Positions 15,206 through 25,129 of a DNA stretch of 36,339 nucleotides are shown here, in pieces (position 1 is the stretch's first letter; the number at the start of each line of letters is the position of its first letter). The DNA lies in assembly GCA_012735585.1 (NCBI GenBank), contig JAAYGX010000179.1:1-36339 (forward strand). Reading direction: 5' to 3'. Position numbers and translations under genes: made by a program. Origin of the DNA: Tissierella sp. GTDB taxonomy: Bacteria > Bacillota > Clostridia > Tissierellales > Tissierellaceae. The notes beneath the pieces are model-generated. The model saw only the letters and a program-made list of their open reading frames with translations. It made no database searches and was not told the DNA's origin.

Positions 15206-15934
15206 CTAGAATTTAATTATAATAAGGGTTATATTATCCGAACCACCATTTTTCTTAGCAAGATCAATTAAACTTTGGCATGCTAAAGATACATCTTCTT
15301 CTGATTTGATAATATCAAACACTTTATCTTCTTTAACCATATTTGATAAACCATCACTACAAATTATTAATATATCGCCTATTTTATATTTTATAGTTTG
15401 AATATCAACTTCAATATCAATGCTTGTCCCCAAGGCCTTAGTTATTACATTTCTTTGAGGATGGTTTTTGGCTTCCTCTATGGTAATACTTCCATTCTTG
15501 ATCAGCTCGTTAACTAGGGAATCGTCTTCTGTTAATTGATCTATATCACTATCACTTATATAATATGCTCTACTATCACCGATATGCCCAATATAGATTT
15601 CATTATCAAATATGTAAGACATTGTAAGAGTAGTTCCCATCCCTGAATACTCAGGTGTACTTAAGGCCTTAAAATATATTTTTTTATTAGCTTCAAAAAC
15701 TGAATCTTTAATCGTCTTAATTATACTATCCTTAGATTGTAGATTTTCTCTAGTATCCATAAATTTTTCTTTAATGGCTTCAACAGCAATACTGCTTGCT
15801 ATTTCACCAGCATTATGTCCACCCATTCCATCAGCCACTATAAAAAGAGGTAATTCCCTTAAATCAGAAACAAATAAAGAATCTTGATTGCTTTCCCTTG
15901 ACAGTCCATTATCAGTTAAGCCACATGCTTTCAT
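15206..15934 (-). CDS. prpC: PP2C-type protein phosphatase PrpC
   Basis: A 242-residue metal-dependent Ser/Thr phosphatase (PPM family) that reverses PrkC phosphorylation. It begins MKACGLTDNGLSRESNQDS, followed by the metal-binding VADGMGGHNAGEIAS. The motifs GMGTTLT, GHIGDSRAY, ICSDGLSNMV and GGSDNITLIII provide the remaining Asp ligands. Cytosolic, no membrane segment. The length equals the family norm (about 240-250). GGGGTGATAT precedes the ATG. It ends 16 bases before prkC, forming the conserved phosphatase-kinase pair. Confidence 0.96.
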   Translation of the reverse strand: MKACGLTDNGLSRESNQDSLFVSDLRELPLFIVADGMGGHNAGEIASSIAVEAIKEKFMDTRENLQSKDSIIKTIKDSVFEANKKIYFKALSTPEYSGMGTTLTMSYIFDNEIYIGHIGDSRAYYISDSDIDQLTEDDSLVNELIKNGSITIEEAKNHPQRNVITKALGTSIDIEVDIQTIKYKIGDILIICSDGLSNMVKEDKVFDIIKSEEDVSLACQSLIDLAKKNGGSDNITLIIIKF

Positions 15935-15960
15935 TATATCACCCCAATTTTGAATATTAA

Positions 15961-16998
15961 TTACTCATTAGATAGATAATCCCTACGCAATTGTCCACAT
16001 GAAGCACTTATATCCATTCCCTTTTCTTTTCTAATAGTAACTTGAATATTGTACTTAGTCAATTGTTTTTGAAATCTTTCTATACTACTTAAACTAGGCC
16101 TATCCTTTTTATATTCTTTAATAGGATTTAGTGGGATCAAATTGATGTGAGAGTTCGTGCCTTTTAGTATCCTTCTTAGCTCATCCACATCTTCTTTTCG
16201 ATCATTTACGCCCTCTATTAAAGTATATTCAAAGGTTAGTCTTCTATTAGTAGTCTTTTCATAGAACTTACAACCTTCAATTATATCTTTAATTTTATAC
16301 TTTTTGCCTATTGGCATCATTTCAGTCCTTACATCATCAAATGGTGAATGTAGTGATATGGACAATGTTATGGGAATATTTTCCTTGGCCAAATCATAAA
16401 TTCTAGGAACTATACCACATGTAGATAGAGTTATATTTCGATAACTGATATTGTGTCCCTTTGTGTCATGGATAATATTTAAAAATTTCATAGTATGATC
16501 ATAGTTATCTAAAGGTTCACCACTTCCCATAAGAACGATATTTGATATACTTTTACCTATGTTTTTTTCAATAAAATAGATTTGGTTTAACATTTCGCTG
16601 GGTGTTAAATTACGGATTCTACCTTCCTTTGTAGATGCGCAAAAGCTACATCCCATACTACAACCAACCTGTGTAGATATACAAACAGTTAAACCATGAC
16701 TATACTCCATTAAGACACTTTCAATTATATTATTATCTTCCAACAGAAATAAGAACTTCTTAGTATGATCTACTTTAGAATCAAATCTTTTTAGAAGTCT
16801 AATTTCATTTACCTTTACATTTTCTTTTAAGTCTTCCCTTAACTTAAGTGGCAATACCTGCAATTCATCTAAATTTAGGCCCATACGACTATTGAAGAAT
16901 GAAAAAACTTGTTCACCTCTAAAGGCTTTTTCACCTATAGACACCATATAAGATCTAAGTTCATCTAGCCCCAAGCTATTTAGCTCAATTTTATCCAA
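15961..16998 (-). CDS. rlmN: 23S rRNA A2503 / tRNA A37 C2-methyltransferase RlmN
   Basis: A radical-SAM enzyme that methylates C2 of A2503 in 23S rRNA and A37 of some tRNAs by a two-cysteine mechanism. Of the 345 residues, the radical cluster motif is CSMGCSFCAS (CxxxCxxC). GSGEPLDNY and SLHSPFDDVR are family blocks, and the C-terminal SASCGQLR holds the catalytic Cys. The start chosen is TTG at 16998, with GAGGTG five bases before; an ATG at 17028 gives ten extra residues but has no SD. It follows rsmB by 54 bases, with an AT-rich gap. Confidence 0.95.
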   Translation of the reverse strand: MDKIELNSLGLDELRSYMVSIGEKAFRGEQVFSFFNSRMGLNLDELQVLPLKLREDLKENVKVNEIRLLKRFDSKVDHTKKFLFLLEDNNIIESVLMEYSHGLTVCISTQVGCSMGCSFCASTKEGRIRNLTPSEMLNQIYFIEKNIGKSISNIVLMGSGEPLDNYDHTMKFLNIIHDTKGHNISYRNITLSTCGIVPRIYDLAKENIPITLSISLHSPFDDVRTEMMPIGKKYKIKDIIEGCKFYEKTTNRRLTFEYTLIEGVNDRKEDVDELRRILKGTNSHINLIPLNPIKEYKKDRPSLSSIERFQKQLTKYNIQVTIRKEKGMDISASCGQLRRDYLSNE

Positions 16999-17052
16999 TA
17001 AATCACCTCTATATATCCTCTCAAACATTATACATAATAATTAGTTAATTAT

Positions 17053-18390
17053 CTATCTTTCTTTGACTAATTTTGCAATAAAGAAACCATCAGTATTATG
17101 TAAATGTGGGAATAACTGAATATAACCATCCTTAAGAGTGTCAAGGTTTTCTTTATATTTGAATCTGTCTTCTATACTTTCCAATTTAAAATCTGGATTT
17201 TCCTTAATAAATCTATTTATAATATTGATGTTCTCATCTTTTTCTATGGTACAAGTACTATACAAGAGGGCGCCCCCAGGTTTTATATAGTCTTTAACAT
17301 TTTCTATTATATCATATTGAAGCTTTGATAAATTACCAATATCTTCCTGAGACCTATTCCACTTAATCTCTGGTTTTCTGCGAATAAGTCCTAATCCTGA
17401 ACAGGGTGCATCTAGTAATAAATAATCAACTTTTCCAATTAGTCCTTGGTCTTTATCCAAAGCATCATAATTCTCTACATTTATTATTTCGATACCAAGT
17501 CTTTTAGAGTTTTCTTCAACCAACCTTATTTTATGATCAAATATATCCCTGCTGATTATCTTGCCTTTATTATTCATATATTGAGCCATATGGGTTGATT
17601 TGCCACCAGGAGCACTACATACATCTAATACAACTGCCCCTTCCCTAGGATTCATTACTTGGGCAACAAGCATACTGCTTTCATCCTGTATAGTAAATAG
17701 GCCATCCTTGAATTCTTGAAGACCTGTTATATTATTTACTTCATCAATGATTAAACAATCATCGGCATATAAAGCTTCTTTTAATTTTACTCCCTTGTTA
17801 CTTAATTTTGAAATTAGCTCTTTTTTGCTAATCATTAAAGTATTTACCCTGATATTTAAAGAAGGTGTTTCATTGTTAGCTTTACATAGATTTTCAGTAA
17901 AATCTATACCGTATTCCTTTACCCATCTTTCAACCATCCATTTTGGATGGGAATACTTAATCGAAATAAATTCAATTTTATCATTTTTATCTATCACTGT
18001 AAACTTATCTTTATCCCTAGTAATCGCTCTAAGAATTCCATTAACATACCCAATGGTTCCTTTATGTCCATACTTTTTAGCCAAATTAACAGATTCATTT
18101 ACAGCGGCACTATTAGGTATCTTATCCATAAATAGGATTTGATATATACCTATCCTTAAAATTTCTAAAATAACAGGATGTATTTTCTTCAATCTAATCT
18201 TTGAAGCTTTGGAAATTATATGGTCTATATAGAGTTTATTTTCAATAACTCCATATACTATCTCTCTTACAAGATTTTCATCTCGGGGATCCATATCCTT
18301 ATCCATTTTATTTAACTCAATGTTTGAATATGCTTTTTTTTCATTAATACCTACTAATATCTTTAATGCAACTTCTCTTGGGTTTACCAT
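17053..18390 (-). CDS. rsmB: 16S rRNA (cytosine(967)-C5)-methyltransferase RsmB
   Basis: A SAM-dependent m5C methyltransferase of 445 residues. The N-terminal NusB-like RNA-binding domain (about 1-140) opens MVNPREVALKILVGI, with LVREIVYGVIEN and EILRIGIYQILFMDKIP. The C-terminal Rossmann domain has the SAM loop VLDVCSAPGGKSTHMAQ, the motif IV Cys in LLLDAPCSGLGLIRRKPE, and the catalytic motif VI Cys in LLYSTCTIEKDEN. The ATG at 18390 is preceded by GGAGGTG, so the upstream ATG at 18405 is rejected. A strong hairpin separates it from the upstream yugP gene. Confidence 0.96.
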   Translation of the reverse strand: MVNPREVALKILVGINEKKAYSNIELNKMDKDMDPRDENLVREIVYGVIENKLYIDHIISKASKIRLKKIHPVILEILRIGIYQILFMDKIPNSAAVNESVNLAKKYGHKGTIGYVNGILRAITRDKDKFTVIDKNDKIEFISIKYSHPKWMVERWVKEYGIDFTENLCKANNETPSLNIRVNTLMISKKELISKLSNKGVKLKEALYADDCLIIDEVNNITGLQEFKDGLFTIQDESSMLVAQVMNPREGAVVLDVCSAPGGKSTHMAQYMNNKGKIISRDIFDHKIRLVEENSKRLGIEIINVENYDALDKDQGLIGKVDYLLLDAPCSGLGLIRRKPEIKWNRSQEDIGNLSKLQYDIIENVKDYIKPGGALLYSTCTIEKDENINIINRFIKENPDFKLESIEDRFKYKENLDTLKDGYIQLFPHLHNTDGFFIAKLVKER

Positions 18391-18405
18391 TACACACCTC
18401 CACAT

Positions 18406-18439
18406 AAGAAGGGATTAGGAAGTCCCCTAATCCCTTCTT
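18406..18439 (-). repeat. 14-bp perfect hairpin on the yugP stop codon
   Basis: 18406-18419 and 18426-18439 are exact reverse complements with a six-base loop. Read on the minus strand, the first arm encodes the last residues (Arg-Arg-Arg-Asp-stop) of the zinc protease; the second arm ends 9 bases before the rsmB SD. No T-run, so processing or mRNA stability is more likely than termination. Confidence 0.7.
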
Positions 18440-19125
18440 CTATTGACTATTGATAATAATCTTAATAATTCAGCTATAGCTGTTAAAGTTGCCGCTACAT
18501 AAGTTAAAGCTGCTGCTGATAGCATACTTTTAGCAGGCCTTATACTTTCAGCGGGTGAGATTCCATCCTCTAATTGGGCCAATGCTCTTCTACTTGCATT
18601 TAATTCTACTGGTAATGTTATTACCTGAAACAACACCACAAAAAGGAATAAGGCAATCCCCACTTCTATTAGAAAAGGGCTTATAAGAAAACCTGCTACA
18701 ATTAGTATCCATACAAATCGAGAGCTAAAGTTAACTATTGGCGCTAAATTATTCCTTAATATAAGAGGAAAATATCCATCTGCATGTTGTAAAGCATGAC
18801 CAACCTCATGGGCTGCCACACTCATAGATGCCACACTACTTCCACTATAAATTGAATTTGACAGTCTTATGACTCTAGTTCTAGGATCATAATGATCCGT
18901 CAGTTGACCTGGTGTATGCTCTATTACCACATCATGAAGGCCATTTCTGTCTAAAATTCTTCTAGCAACCTGAGCACCAGTTAATCCAGTACCACTATTG
19001 ACCTTTGAAAATTTATTATAAGAACTTCTAACTTTGCCTTGTGCCAGTAATCCTAGTATTAATGCTGGCAAAACAAAAATAAACCATGAGCTGTCATAGT
19101 ACATTCCATATCCTAATCCATACAT
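18427..19125 (-). CDS. yugP: Zinc-dependent membrane metallopeptidase, YugP family
   Basis: A 232-residue membrane protein of the neutral zinc metallopeptidase (DUF/Zn_peptidase_2) family, of unknown substrate. Residues start MYGLGYGMYYDSSWFIFVLP, an N-terminal membrane helix. The cytoplasmic or surface part has the SGTGLTGAQVARRIL block and DHYDPRTRVIRLS. The catalytic HEVGH lies in SVAAHEVGHALQHADGY, with further helices at about 130-180 and an AlaAla-rich C-terminus. The ATG at 19125 follows AGGTGATAATT; a GTG at 19134 overlaps the SD. It sits 15 bases after the original end of fmt. Confidence 0.9.
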   Translation of the reverse strand: MYGLGYGMYYDSSWFIFVLPALILGLLAQGKVRSSYNKFSKVNSGTGLTGAQVARRILDRNGLHDVVIEHTPGQLTDHYDPRTRVIRLSNSIYSGSSVASMSVAAHEVGHALQHADGYFPLILRNNLAPIVNFSSRFVWILIVAGFLISPFLIEVGIALFLFVVLFQVITLPVELNASRRALAQLEDGISPAESIRPAKSMLSAAALTYVAATLTAIAELLRLLSIVNRRRD

Positions 19126-19140
19126 AATTATCACCTCATA

Positions 19141-19233
19141 CTATTTTAATATCGTTCCGGTATCAATTGTATTCCCAGCCAAGTATTCCATAACTTTCAT
19201 ACGCCTTTTATTTGGAAATTGTAATTCCTCAAT
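19141..19233 (-). pseudogene. fmt: Detached C-terminal codons of fmt
   Basis: Directly beyond an in-frame TAA (19236-19234) the same frame stays open for 30 codons to a TAG at 19143-19141. It reads IEELQFPNKRRMKVMEYLAG and onward, which is the conserved C-terminal strand and helix of Fmt (family pattern LQ-P-KKRM-x-x-x-x-L-x-G). The yugP ribosome site begins right after the TAG. The true gene therefore ended here, and the TAA is a point mutation (for example TTA to TAA), a sequencing error, or a readthrough codon. Confidence 0.7.
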
Positions 19234-20070
19234 TTAAATAATTTTATCTGAAGTATTCACTGATACCCCATTATTTGATACTTCTATTATTTTACCTGGC
19301 TCACCTTGGCTATTTTGGTCACTTAATTTTACTTTGTGAACCTTAACCTGACTATCATTATAATAGGTAAAAGCCCCAGGCCAAGGAGTAAGTCCACGGA
19401 CATGATTGAAAATCTCCCTAGCAGATTTATTCCAATCAATTTTACCAGTATCCTTGTATAACATTGGTGCATAGGACGATTCTTCATCATTTTGTGGGGT
19501 ATAAACTGCTTTACCTTCAGCTATATCCTTTAAAGTAGATACAAGAAGCTCTCCACCTAGTTTAGATAATTTATCATGTATACTTGTAGCATTATCATCT
19601 TCAAGTATTGGTACGATACCTTTACTTATCATATCCCCCGTATCTAATCCTTCTTCAATTTTCATTATAGTAACGCCAGTCTCTTTTTCCCCATTGATTA
19701 TGGACCAATTAATCGGTGCTGCTCCTCTATACTTTGGCAGTAACGAAGCATGAACATTGATACAATCTATTTTTGGAATATCTAGAACTTTTTTCTTTAA
19801 TATTTGTCCATAGGCAACTACAATTAGAAAATCAGGATGAATCTCTTCTAATATTTTTAAAGATTCTTCATTGTTTATATTATCCGGTTGATAAATTTCT
19901 AGTCCCAGTTCCAATGCCTTTTCTTTTACCGGTGTATATTGAAGCTTCTTACCTCTTCCTTTAGGCTTATCTTTTTGAGTGATAACCAAAGGAATATCAT
20001 AACCACTTTTAAATAGCTCCTCTAATGTGGGCACAGCAAAGTCTGGTGTGCCTGCAAAAACAATTTTCAT
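19234..20070 (-). CDS. fmt: Methionyl-tRNA formyltransferase, truncated by an in-frame TAA
   Basis: Fmt formylates initiator Met-tRNA using 10-formyltetrahydrofolate, making fMet-tRNA for initiation. The 278-residue open frame starts MKIVFAGTPDFAVPTLEELF and has the folate-site block CINVHASLLPKYRGAAPINW (catalytic Asn and His) and the EEGLDTGDM Asp. The second, tRNA-binding OB domain begins at about 205 with RGLTPWPGAFT. Fmt proteins are usually 305-315 residues; the missing 31 are encoded beyond the TAA in the same frame (see 19141-19233), giving 309 in total. The lost segment is the last strand and helix of the C-terminal domain, so activity could be reduced. It follows def by six bases. 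Confidence 0.9.
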   Translation of the reverse strand: MKIVFAGTPDFAVPTLEELFKSGYDIPLVITQKDKPKGRGKKLQYTPVKEKALELGLEIYQPDNINNEESLKILEEIHPDFLIVVAYGQILKKKVLDIPKIDCINVHASLLPKYRGAAPINWSIINGEKETGVTIMKIEEGLDTGDMISKGIVPILEDDNATSIHDKLSKLGGELLVSTLKDIAEGKAVYTPQNDEESSYAPMLYKDTGKIDWNKSAREIFNHVRGLTPWPGAFTYYNDSQVKVHKVKLSDQNSQGEPGKIIEVSNNGVSVNTSDKII

Positions 20071-20076
20071 TTTAAA

Positions 20077-20556
20077 TTACTCCTCTTCTTCCTCTTCGTC
20101 GGTGGATATATCTACATATTCAATAACTTTATCCGTATAAAGTATACCATCTAAATGATCGATCTCGTGGCAAATAGCCTTTGCCAATAGGCCAGTCCCC
20201 TCCAGGATATTTTCTTCCCAATGCTCATCTAGATATTTTATCTTCACTCTTTCAGGTCTTTCAACAGTTCCAGCCTTATTTGGAATAGATAAACAGCCTT
20301 CTATATCTATATATGATCCTTCTGTTTCTATAAACTCAGGATTGATCATCTTAATAGGGCCTTCTCCTATATCTATAATTACAATTCTTCTAAGAACTCC
20401 TACTTGTGGTGCAGCTAACCCCACACCATCAGCATGATCCATAGTTTCTACCATATCATCTAATAATACTTTTATTCGATCAGTCATTTCTTCAACTGGT
20501 CGTGATTTTTTCCTTAAAATAGGATCTCCTTCTAATCTTATGTTTCTCAATGCCAT
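20077..20556 (-). CDS. def: Peptide deformylase
   Basis: A metalloenzyme that removes the formyl group from nascent proteins, acting after Fmt. The 159-residue protein has the three motifs: [10 protein letters not shown] (motif 1), EGCLSIP (motif 2, metal-binding Cys) and HEIDHLDG (motif 3, two His and Glu). It ends in a run of glutamates. It lies between priA (11 bases upstream) and fmt (6 bases downstream), the usual priA-def-fmt order. Confidence 0.97.
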   Translation of the reverse strand: MALRNIRLEGDPILRKKSRPVEEMTDRIKVLLDDMVETMDHADGVGLAAPQVGVLRRIVIIDIGEGPIKMINPEFIETEGSYIDIEGCLSIPNKAGTVERPERVKIKYLDEHWEENILEGTGLLAKAICHEIDHLDGILYTDKVIEYVDISTDEEEEEE

Positions 20557-20567
20557 ATCAATTCCTC

Positions 20568-23036
20568 CTATAAAATTGTGTTAGGATTTATGTCTATACT
20601 AACCTTTATATCATCCATTTTTAAATTATATTCATTAATTATACATACCCTATAAATCAAGTCCTTTAACTCATCTTTATAAACTTCCTCTACCTTTATT
20701 ATAATCTGATATCTATAGTTTTTCTTAATTTTCTCCAGTGGTGCAGGATAAGGACCTATGATATAATCTCCATAGGATTTTTGATAAATATTATAAATTT
20801 CTTTTCCTATTATATTATATATCTCTTTAGAAAGTTTACCAACTTTTTGCTGGTTTTCACCATAGATTAAAATACTGATAAGATTAATAAATGGTGGATA
20901 CAAAAATGATTTTCTTAAAGCGATCTCAGTGTTATAAAAGCTTTCATAATCCTGATTTTTTGCATGAACAATACTATAATGGTCTGGATTGTAAGTTTGT
21001 AGGACTACTTTTCCCTCACTATCTCCTCTACCAGCTCTTCCGGCAACTTGGGTAACCAATTGGAAAGATTTTTCAGGAGATTTATAGTCAGGTAAGTTTA
21101 AAGTGGTATCAGCAGCAATTATACCTACTAAAACTACATTTTCAAAATCCAATCCCTTAGATATCATTTGGGTCCCAATTAATATATCGATTTTTTTATT
21201 TTTCATATCATCCAGAATATCGTCATAGCTACCTTTTTTAGTAGTAGTATCTCCGTCCATTCGGACAATATTGGCTTCAGGGAACATCTCACGAACCATT
21301 TCTTCTACCTTTTCAGTACCTATACCAAAATATTTGATATATTTACTACTACATGAAGGACACACTTGGGGAATGTTTTCAGTTACTCCACAATAATTAC
21401 ATCTCATTTTATTTATATTTTTGTAATAAGTCATGGAAATTTCACAATTGTCACATTTAACTACATAGCCACACTCCCTACAGGAAACAAATGTTGAAAA
21501 TCCCCTTCTATTTAAAAACAGTATTATCTGCTTATGATTATCCAGTGCATTGACCATTTGGTTTTGCAAATCGGAACTAAAAATGGACTTATTACCGTTT
21601 TGTAATTCTTCTCTCATATCCACCAGTTTTATATCTGGCATGATTTGCTTATTTGCACGCTGTTTAAGGGTAAGTAATACAATTTCATTATTCAAAGATT
21701 TGTAATAAGTCTCCAAAGAGGGAGTAGCAGTGCCCAATACTAAAAATCCGTCTTCCATATCAACCCTTTTTCCAGCTACTTCTATGGTATTATATTTAGG
21801 GTTTTGGGAAGACTTGTAAGTGGATTCATGTTCTTCGTCAATTATTATAAGCCCAAGGTTATTAAATGGAGCAAACACAGCTGATCTAGCACCTACTACT
21901 ATTTTTACCCTGCCTTTTTTAATTCTTCTCCATTGATCAAATCTCTCACCTTGGGACAATCTACTGTGTAAAATCGCTACATTATCTCCAAATCTCCCAA
22001 CAAATCTATCTATGGTTTGAGGAGTTAGTGATATTTCAGGTACCAATACTATTGAGTCCTTACCTCTCTTAAGCATCTCCTCTACCAACTGAAGATAGAT
22101 CTCCGTCTTACCACTACCAGTTACACCATGGATCAGAAATTTATTATCACTATTCTCTTTAATTACAGAACTTAAAATTCTATTAAAAACATTATTTTGT
22201 TCAATATTTAATATATGCTTATTATAATCTGGAATAAACTTTTTAATCGGATCTCTGTATAGTTCTTTATAATATGATTTGATGATTCCTTTTTCTTCCA
22301 GTGATTTCACAGTGCTAAGACTTGTATTTAATTCTTTTATAAGTAAATTTAAAGCCATATCCCCATTTTCATAAATATATTTTGCTATAAGAACTTGTTT
22401 GCTGGCTCTCTTGCCTATAAGATTGGATATTTCATCTATAGTCAAATGGTTAAAATTTAGTTTCACCCATTTTTCTTTCTTCTTTTTTACTGTGGTTACG
22501 ATATCAATAGTAGTCTCAATAATACCAATACTTTCTAATCTATTTAGATACTTATTTATATAAGGAAGTTTTAAATCATTTTTTAAATCAAATAAAAGGG
22601 ATGTATCCTTTTCTTTCAAATAGTTTATTATTATTTCTTCTTCATGATTATCAGGACTATATTTATCATCTATTAATTCTACAAATGTATTAACTTGTTT
22701 ATAATCTCCAGGTGGCAATATAGGTTGTAATGCTTCTAAATAGGTACATAGATATTCTTCCTTTATCCAGTACCCTAGCTTTAACATTTCCTTAGATATA
22801 ATAGGCTTATCATCTAATACATCTATAATGCTTTTTAACTGATAACCTTCGGTAAATTCATCTACAATAGATACAAGCAAGCCCTTTATAGGCTTATTAC
22901 CTCTACCAAAGGGAACTATAACTCTCATGCCTTCCTTTGCTATATCTATAAAATCCTCATTTATTACATAGGTAAACAATCGATCTAGTTGTGAAGCATA
23001 ATTATCAATTAATATTTGTCCATATTTTTTAGCCAT
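20568..23036 (-). CDS. priA: Primosomal replication-restart helicase PriA
   Basis: PriA recognises abandoned forks and reloads the replicative helicase. The 822-residue protein begins [18 protein letters not shown] and has an N-terminal 3'-end-binding domain (IPFGRG-like [14 protein letters not shown]), a winged-helix part, and Walker [14 protein letters not shown]. The helicase block continues with [17 protein letters not shown] and VAGRAGRG. The zinc-binding insert has [18 protein letters not shown] and CPSC. The ATG at 23036 is preferred over one at 23060 because the GGGGG SD falls between them and gives the family N-terminus. Confidence 0.96.
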   Translation of the reverse strand: MAKKYGQILIDNYASQLDRLFTYVINEDFIDIAKEGMRVIVPFGRGNKPIKGLLVSIVDEFTEGYQLKSIIDVLDDKPIISKEMLKLGYWIKEEYLCTYLEALQPILPPGDYKQVNTFVELIDDKYSPDNHEEEIIINYLKEKDTSLLFDLKNDLKLPYINKYLNRLESIGIIETTIDIVTTVKKKKEKWVKLNFNHLTIDEISNLIGKRASKQVLIAKYIYENGDMALNLLIKELNTSLSTVKSLEEKGIIKSYYKELYRDPIKKFIPDYNKHILNIEQNNVFNRILSSVIKENSDNKFLIHGVTGSGKTEIYLQLVEEMLKRGKDSIVLVPEISLTPQTIDRFVGRFGDNVAILHSRLSQGERFDQWRRIKKGRVKIVVGARSAVFAPFNNLGLIIIDEEHESTYKSSQNPKYNTIEVAGKRVDMEDGFLVLGTATPSLETYYKSLNNEIVLLTLKQRANKQIMPDIKLVDMREELQNGNKSIFSSDLQNQMVNALDNHKQIILFLNRRGFSTFVSCRECGYVVKCDNCEISMTYYKNINKMRCNYCGVTENIPQVCPSCSSKYIKYFGIGTEKVEEMVREMFPEANIVRMDGDTTTKKGSYDDILDDMKNKKIDILIGTQMISKGLDFENVVLVGIIAADTTLNLPDYKSPEKSFQLVTQVAGRAGRGDSEGKVVLQTYNPDHYSIVHAKNQDYESFYNTEIALRKSFLYPPFINLISILIYGENQQKVGKLSKEIYNIIGKEIYNIYQKSYGDYIIGPYPAPLEKIKKNYRYQIIIKVEEVYKDELKDLIYRVCIINEYNLKMDDIKVSIDINPNTIL

Positions 23037-23053
23037 TTTTACACCCCCTCTAG

Positions 23054-23086
23054 AAAACAAAAGCTAGATATACTAGCTTTTGTTTT
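23054..23086 (-). repeat. 14-bp perfect hairpin on the coaBC stop codon
   Basis: 23054-23067 and 23073-23086 are exact reverse complements with a five-base loop. The TAG of coaBC (23075-23073) forms the inner end of the first minus-strand arm. The descending arm is CTTTTGTTTT, U-rich, so it could act as a weak terminator between coaBC and priA, though the priA SD follows within a few bases. Confidence 0.7.
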
Positions 23087-24281
23087 TAAGAATTAAATAT
23101 GCTTTATCTAGAATAGTTTTTGAAAGCTTACTTTTTGTCATAATAGGATATGACTCTATCTCACCTTTATTATCAATGATAGTAACTATATTGGTATCAG
23201 ATTTAAAACCAGCACCTTCCTTTGTAACATCATTGGCCACTATAAAATCAAAATTCTTCTTTTCAAGCTTATTTTTTGCATATTCAACTAAATTATCTGT
23301 TTCAGCAGCAAATCCAATGACTATTTGCTTATTCTTTTTATTCCCATAGTGTAAAGCAATATCAGGATTTCGTACAAATTTTATATTTAGTTCATCCTCT
23401 TTATTATCTTTTTTCTTTATTTTAGTAGAGCTAATATTTTCCGGTCTATAATCTGCTGGTGCTGCGGATTTAATCAATATATCACAAGAGTCAAAATGTT
23501 CCCCAACTGCGTCAAACATTTCCTGAGTAGTATTGACATGAACTACTTGGACTCCCTTTGGAGCTTCTAAAGATGTAGGCCCAGATATAATTACAACTTC
23601 CGCACCTCTACTTTTAGCTTCCTTACCTAAAAGATAACCCATTTTGCCACTGGAATGATTGGTAATATATCTTACAGGATCTAAAGGTTCAATCGTTGGT
23701 CCAGCCGTAATAACTATTTTTTTACCCTTTAAATCTTTCTCCACAAAAGCGTCTATTACATACTCGACAATGTCAGCTGGCTCAGCCATTTTTCCTGCAC
23801 CATAATCCCCGCAAGCAAGGAGTCCTACTCCAGGCTGGATAAACCCATATCCCAGTTTTTTCAGTTTATTCATATTCTCCTGTTGAATAGGATTGTTGTA
23901 CATTTCAGTATTCATAGCAGGTGCAAAGACAATCTTTGCATGGGATGCCATGATTACCGTAGTTAATAAATTATCTGCAAATCCATGGGCAACCTTTGCA
24001 ATCGTATTAGCAGTAGCAGGGGCTACCAGTATCATATCAGCTTTCTTTGCCAAAGAAATATGCTCCACATCAAATTTATCAATTTTATTAAACATACTTG
24101 TGTGTACAGGATTATTGGACATTGTTTGAAAAGTCAAAGGATTTACAAACTCCATAGCAGCATCTGTCATAATTACTTCCACATTAGCATTTTGTTTCTT
24201 TAATCTACTTACTAAATCTGCAGCTTTGTAAACTGCAATACCACCTGTTACACCTAATATAATATTTTTTCCCTTTAACAC
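23073..24281 (-). CDS. coaBC: Bifunctional phosphopantothenoylcysteine decarboxylase / phosphopantothenate-cysteine ligase
   Basis: CoaBC performs two successive steps of coenzyme A synthesis: ligation of cysteine to 4'-phosphopantothenate (CoaB) and decarboxylation (CoaC). The 402-residue fusion has the flavin-binding CoaC domain (about 1-180): ILGVTGGIAVYKAADL, VEHISLAKKADMILVAPATANTIAK, PAMNTEMYNNP, and LLACGDYGAGKMAEP. The CoaB domain (about 188-400) has ITAGPTIEPLDPVRYITNHS, SGKMGYLL, SAAPADYRP and IGFAAET. GTG start with AGGTGA upstream. Its product line continues through coaD in this window. Confidence 0.97.
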   Translation of the reverse strand: MLKGKNIILGVTGGIAVYKAADLVSRLKKQNANVEVIMTDAAMEFVNPLTFQTMSNNPVHTSMFNKIDKFDVEHISLAKKADMILVAPATANTIAKVAHGFADNLLTTVIMASHAKIVFAPAMNTEMYNNPIQQENMNKLKKLGYGFIQPGVGLLACGDYGAGKMAEPADIVEYVIDAFVEKDLKGKKIVITAGPTIEPLDPVRYITNHSSGKMGYLLGKEAKSRGAEVVIISGPTSLEAPKGVQVVHVNTTQEMFDAVGEHFDSCDILIKSAAPADYRPENISSTKIKKKDNKEDELNIKFVRNPDIALHYGNKKNKQIVIGFAAETDNLVEYAKNKLEKKNFDFIVANDVTKEGAGFKSDTNIVTIIDNKGEIESYPIMTKSKLSKTILDKAYLILKNKS

Positions 24282-24289
24282 TTCATCAC

Positions 24290-24499
24290 CTACTTAATAC
24301 TATTTACTTCAGGGTTTTTATACTTAACCTTTTCTCCAACTATTTCTTCAATGGCAATTGTCACTGGTTTATGAGAATCTGTGTCGATTAAAGGCTCACT
24401 ACCTTCAACTATTTGGCGAGCTCTTTTTGCAGTCAACATTACTAGAGTGTACCTACTATCACCTTTTTCTAAAACATGATCAAATGATGGATTTAACAT
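24290..24499 (-). CDS. rpoZ: DNA-directed RNA polymerase omega subunit
   Basis: A 69-residue omega subunit that stabilises beta-prime in RNA polymerase. It begins MLNPSFDHVL and contains SRYTLVMLTAKRARQI, the diagnostic helix, and SHKPVTIAIEEI. Its ATG overlaps the gmk stop codon by one base (TAATG) and its SD lies in the last gmk codons, so the two are translationally coupled, as is usual for gmk-rpoZ. Confidence 0.97.
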   Translation of the reverse strand: MLNPSFDHVLEKGDSRYTLVMLTAKRARQIVEGSEPLIDTDSHKPVTIAIEEIVGEKVKYKNPEVNSIK

Positions 24500-25113
24500 T
24501 AATCTTCCTCCTTATTTATTACCCTTTTCTTTATATCGCTATGACGCTTTACTCTTAATTTTTCAGCCTGAATAATATGTTCAATATCCAAAACTGCATT
24601 TTCAACTTTATCATTAACAACAAAATAATCATATTCCCCTACAAAATCCAATTCTTCAAAGGCATTTTTGAATCTTCTTTCAATATCCTCTTCTGATTCT
24701 GTACCTCTTTTTATAATTCTATTTCTTAATTCGTCCATAGTAGGAGGCAATAGAAACACAAATACTACATTCTTATAATTTTTCTTGACTTGTAGTGCTC
24801 CTTGAACATCTATTTCAAGAAGAACAATCTCTCCTTTATCTATTTGCTGTAAGACAAAATCCTTAGGAGTTCCATAGTAGTTCGTATGAACAAATGCATG
24901 CTCCAAAAACTGATTATCTTCAACTTTTTTCTTAAAATCTTCTTCCTCTAAAAAGAAGTAATTCACACCATCTTCTTCTGTAGGTCTTGGTTTTCTAGTA
25001 GTAGCCGATATGGAAAAGACAATATCTTTATTTCTACTTAATAAACCCTTGCTCACAGTACCTTTACCAGAACCAGATGGCCCAGATATAACTAATAAAA
25101 ATCCCTTTGACAA
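24499..25113 (-). CDS. gmk: Guanylate kinase
   Basis: Gmk phosphorylates GMP to GDP and is essential for GTP and (p)ppGpp pools. With the TTG start at 25113 the product is 204 residues: MSKGFLLVISGPSGSGKGT (P-loop), ISATTRKPRPTEEDGVNYFF (GMP site), FLEHAFVHTNYYGTP, VLLEIDVQGALQVKK and IIKRGTESEEDIERRF. GGTGG is six bases before the TTG, and the translation then matches the family start; the ATG at 25146 would overlap remA and adds 11 unrelated residues. It lies 16 bases downstream of remA. Confidence 0.96.
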   Translation of the reverse strand: MSKGFLLVISGPSGSGKGTVSKGLLSRNKDIVFSISATTRKPRPTEEDGVNYFFLEEEDFKKKVEDNQFLEHAFVHTNYYGTPKDFVLQQIDKGEIVLLEIDVQGALQVKKNYKNVVFVFLLPPTMDELRNRIIKRGTESEEDIERRFKNAFEELDFVGEYDYFVVNDKVENAVLDIEHIIQAEKLRVKRHSDIKKRVINKEED

Positions 25114-25129
25114 GTTAGTCCACCAACTT

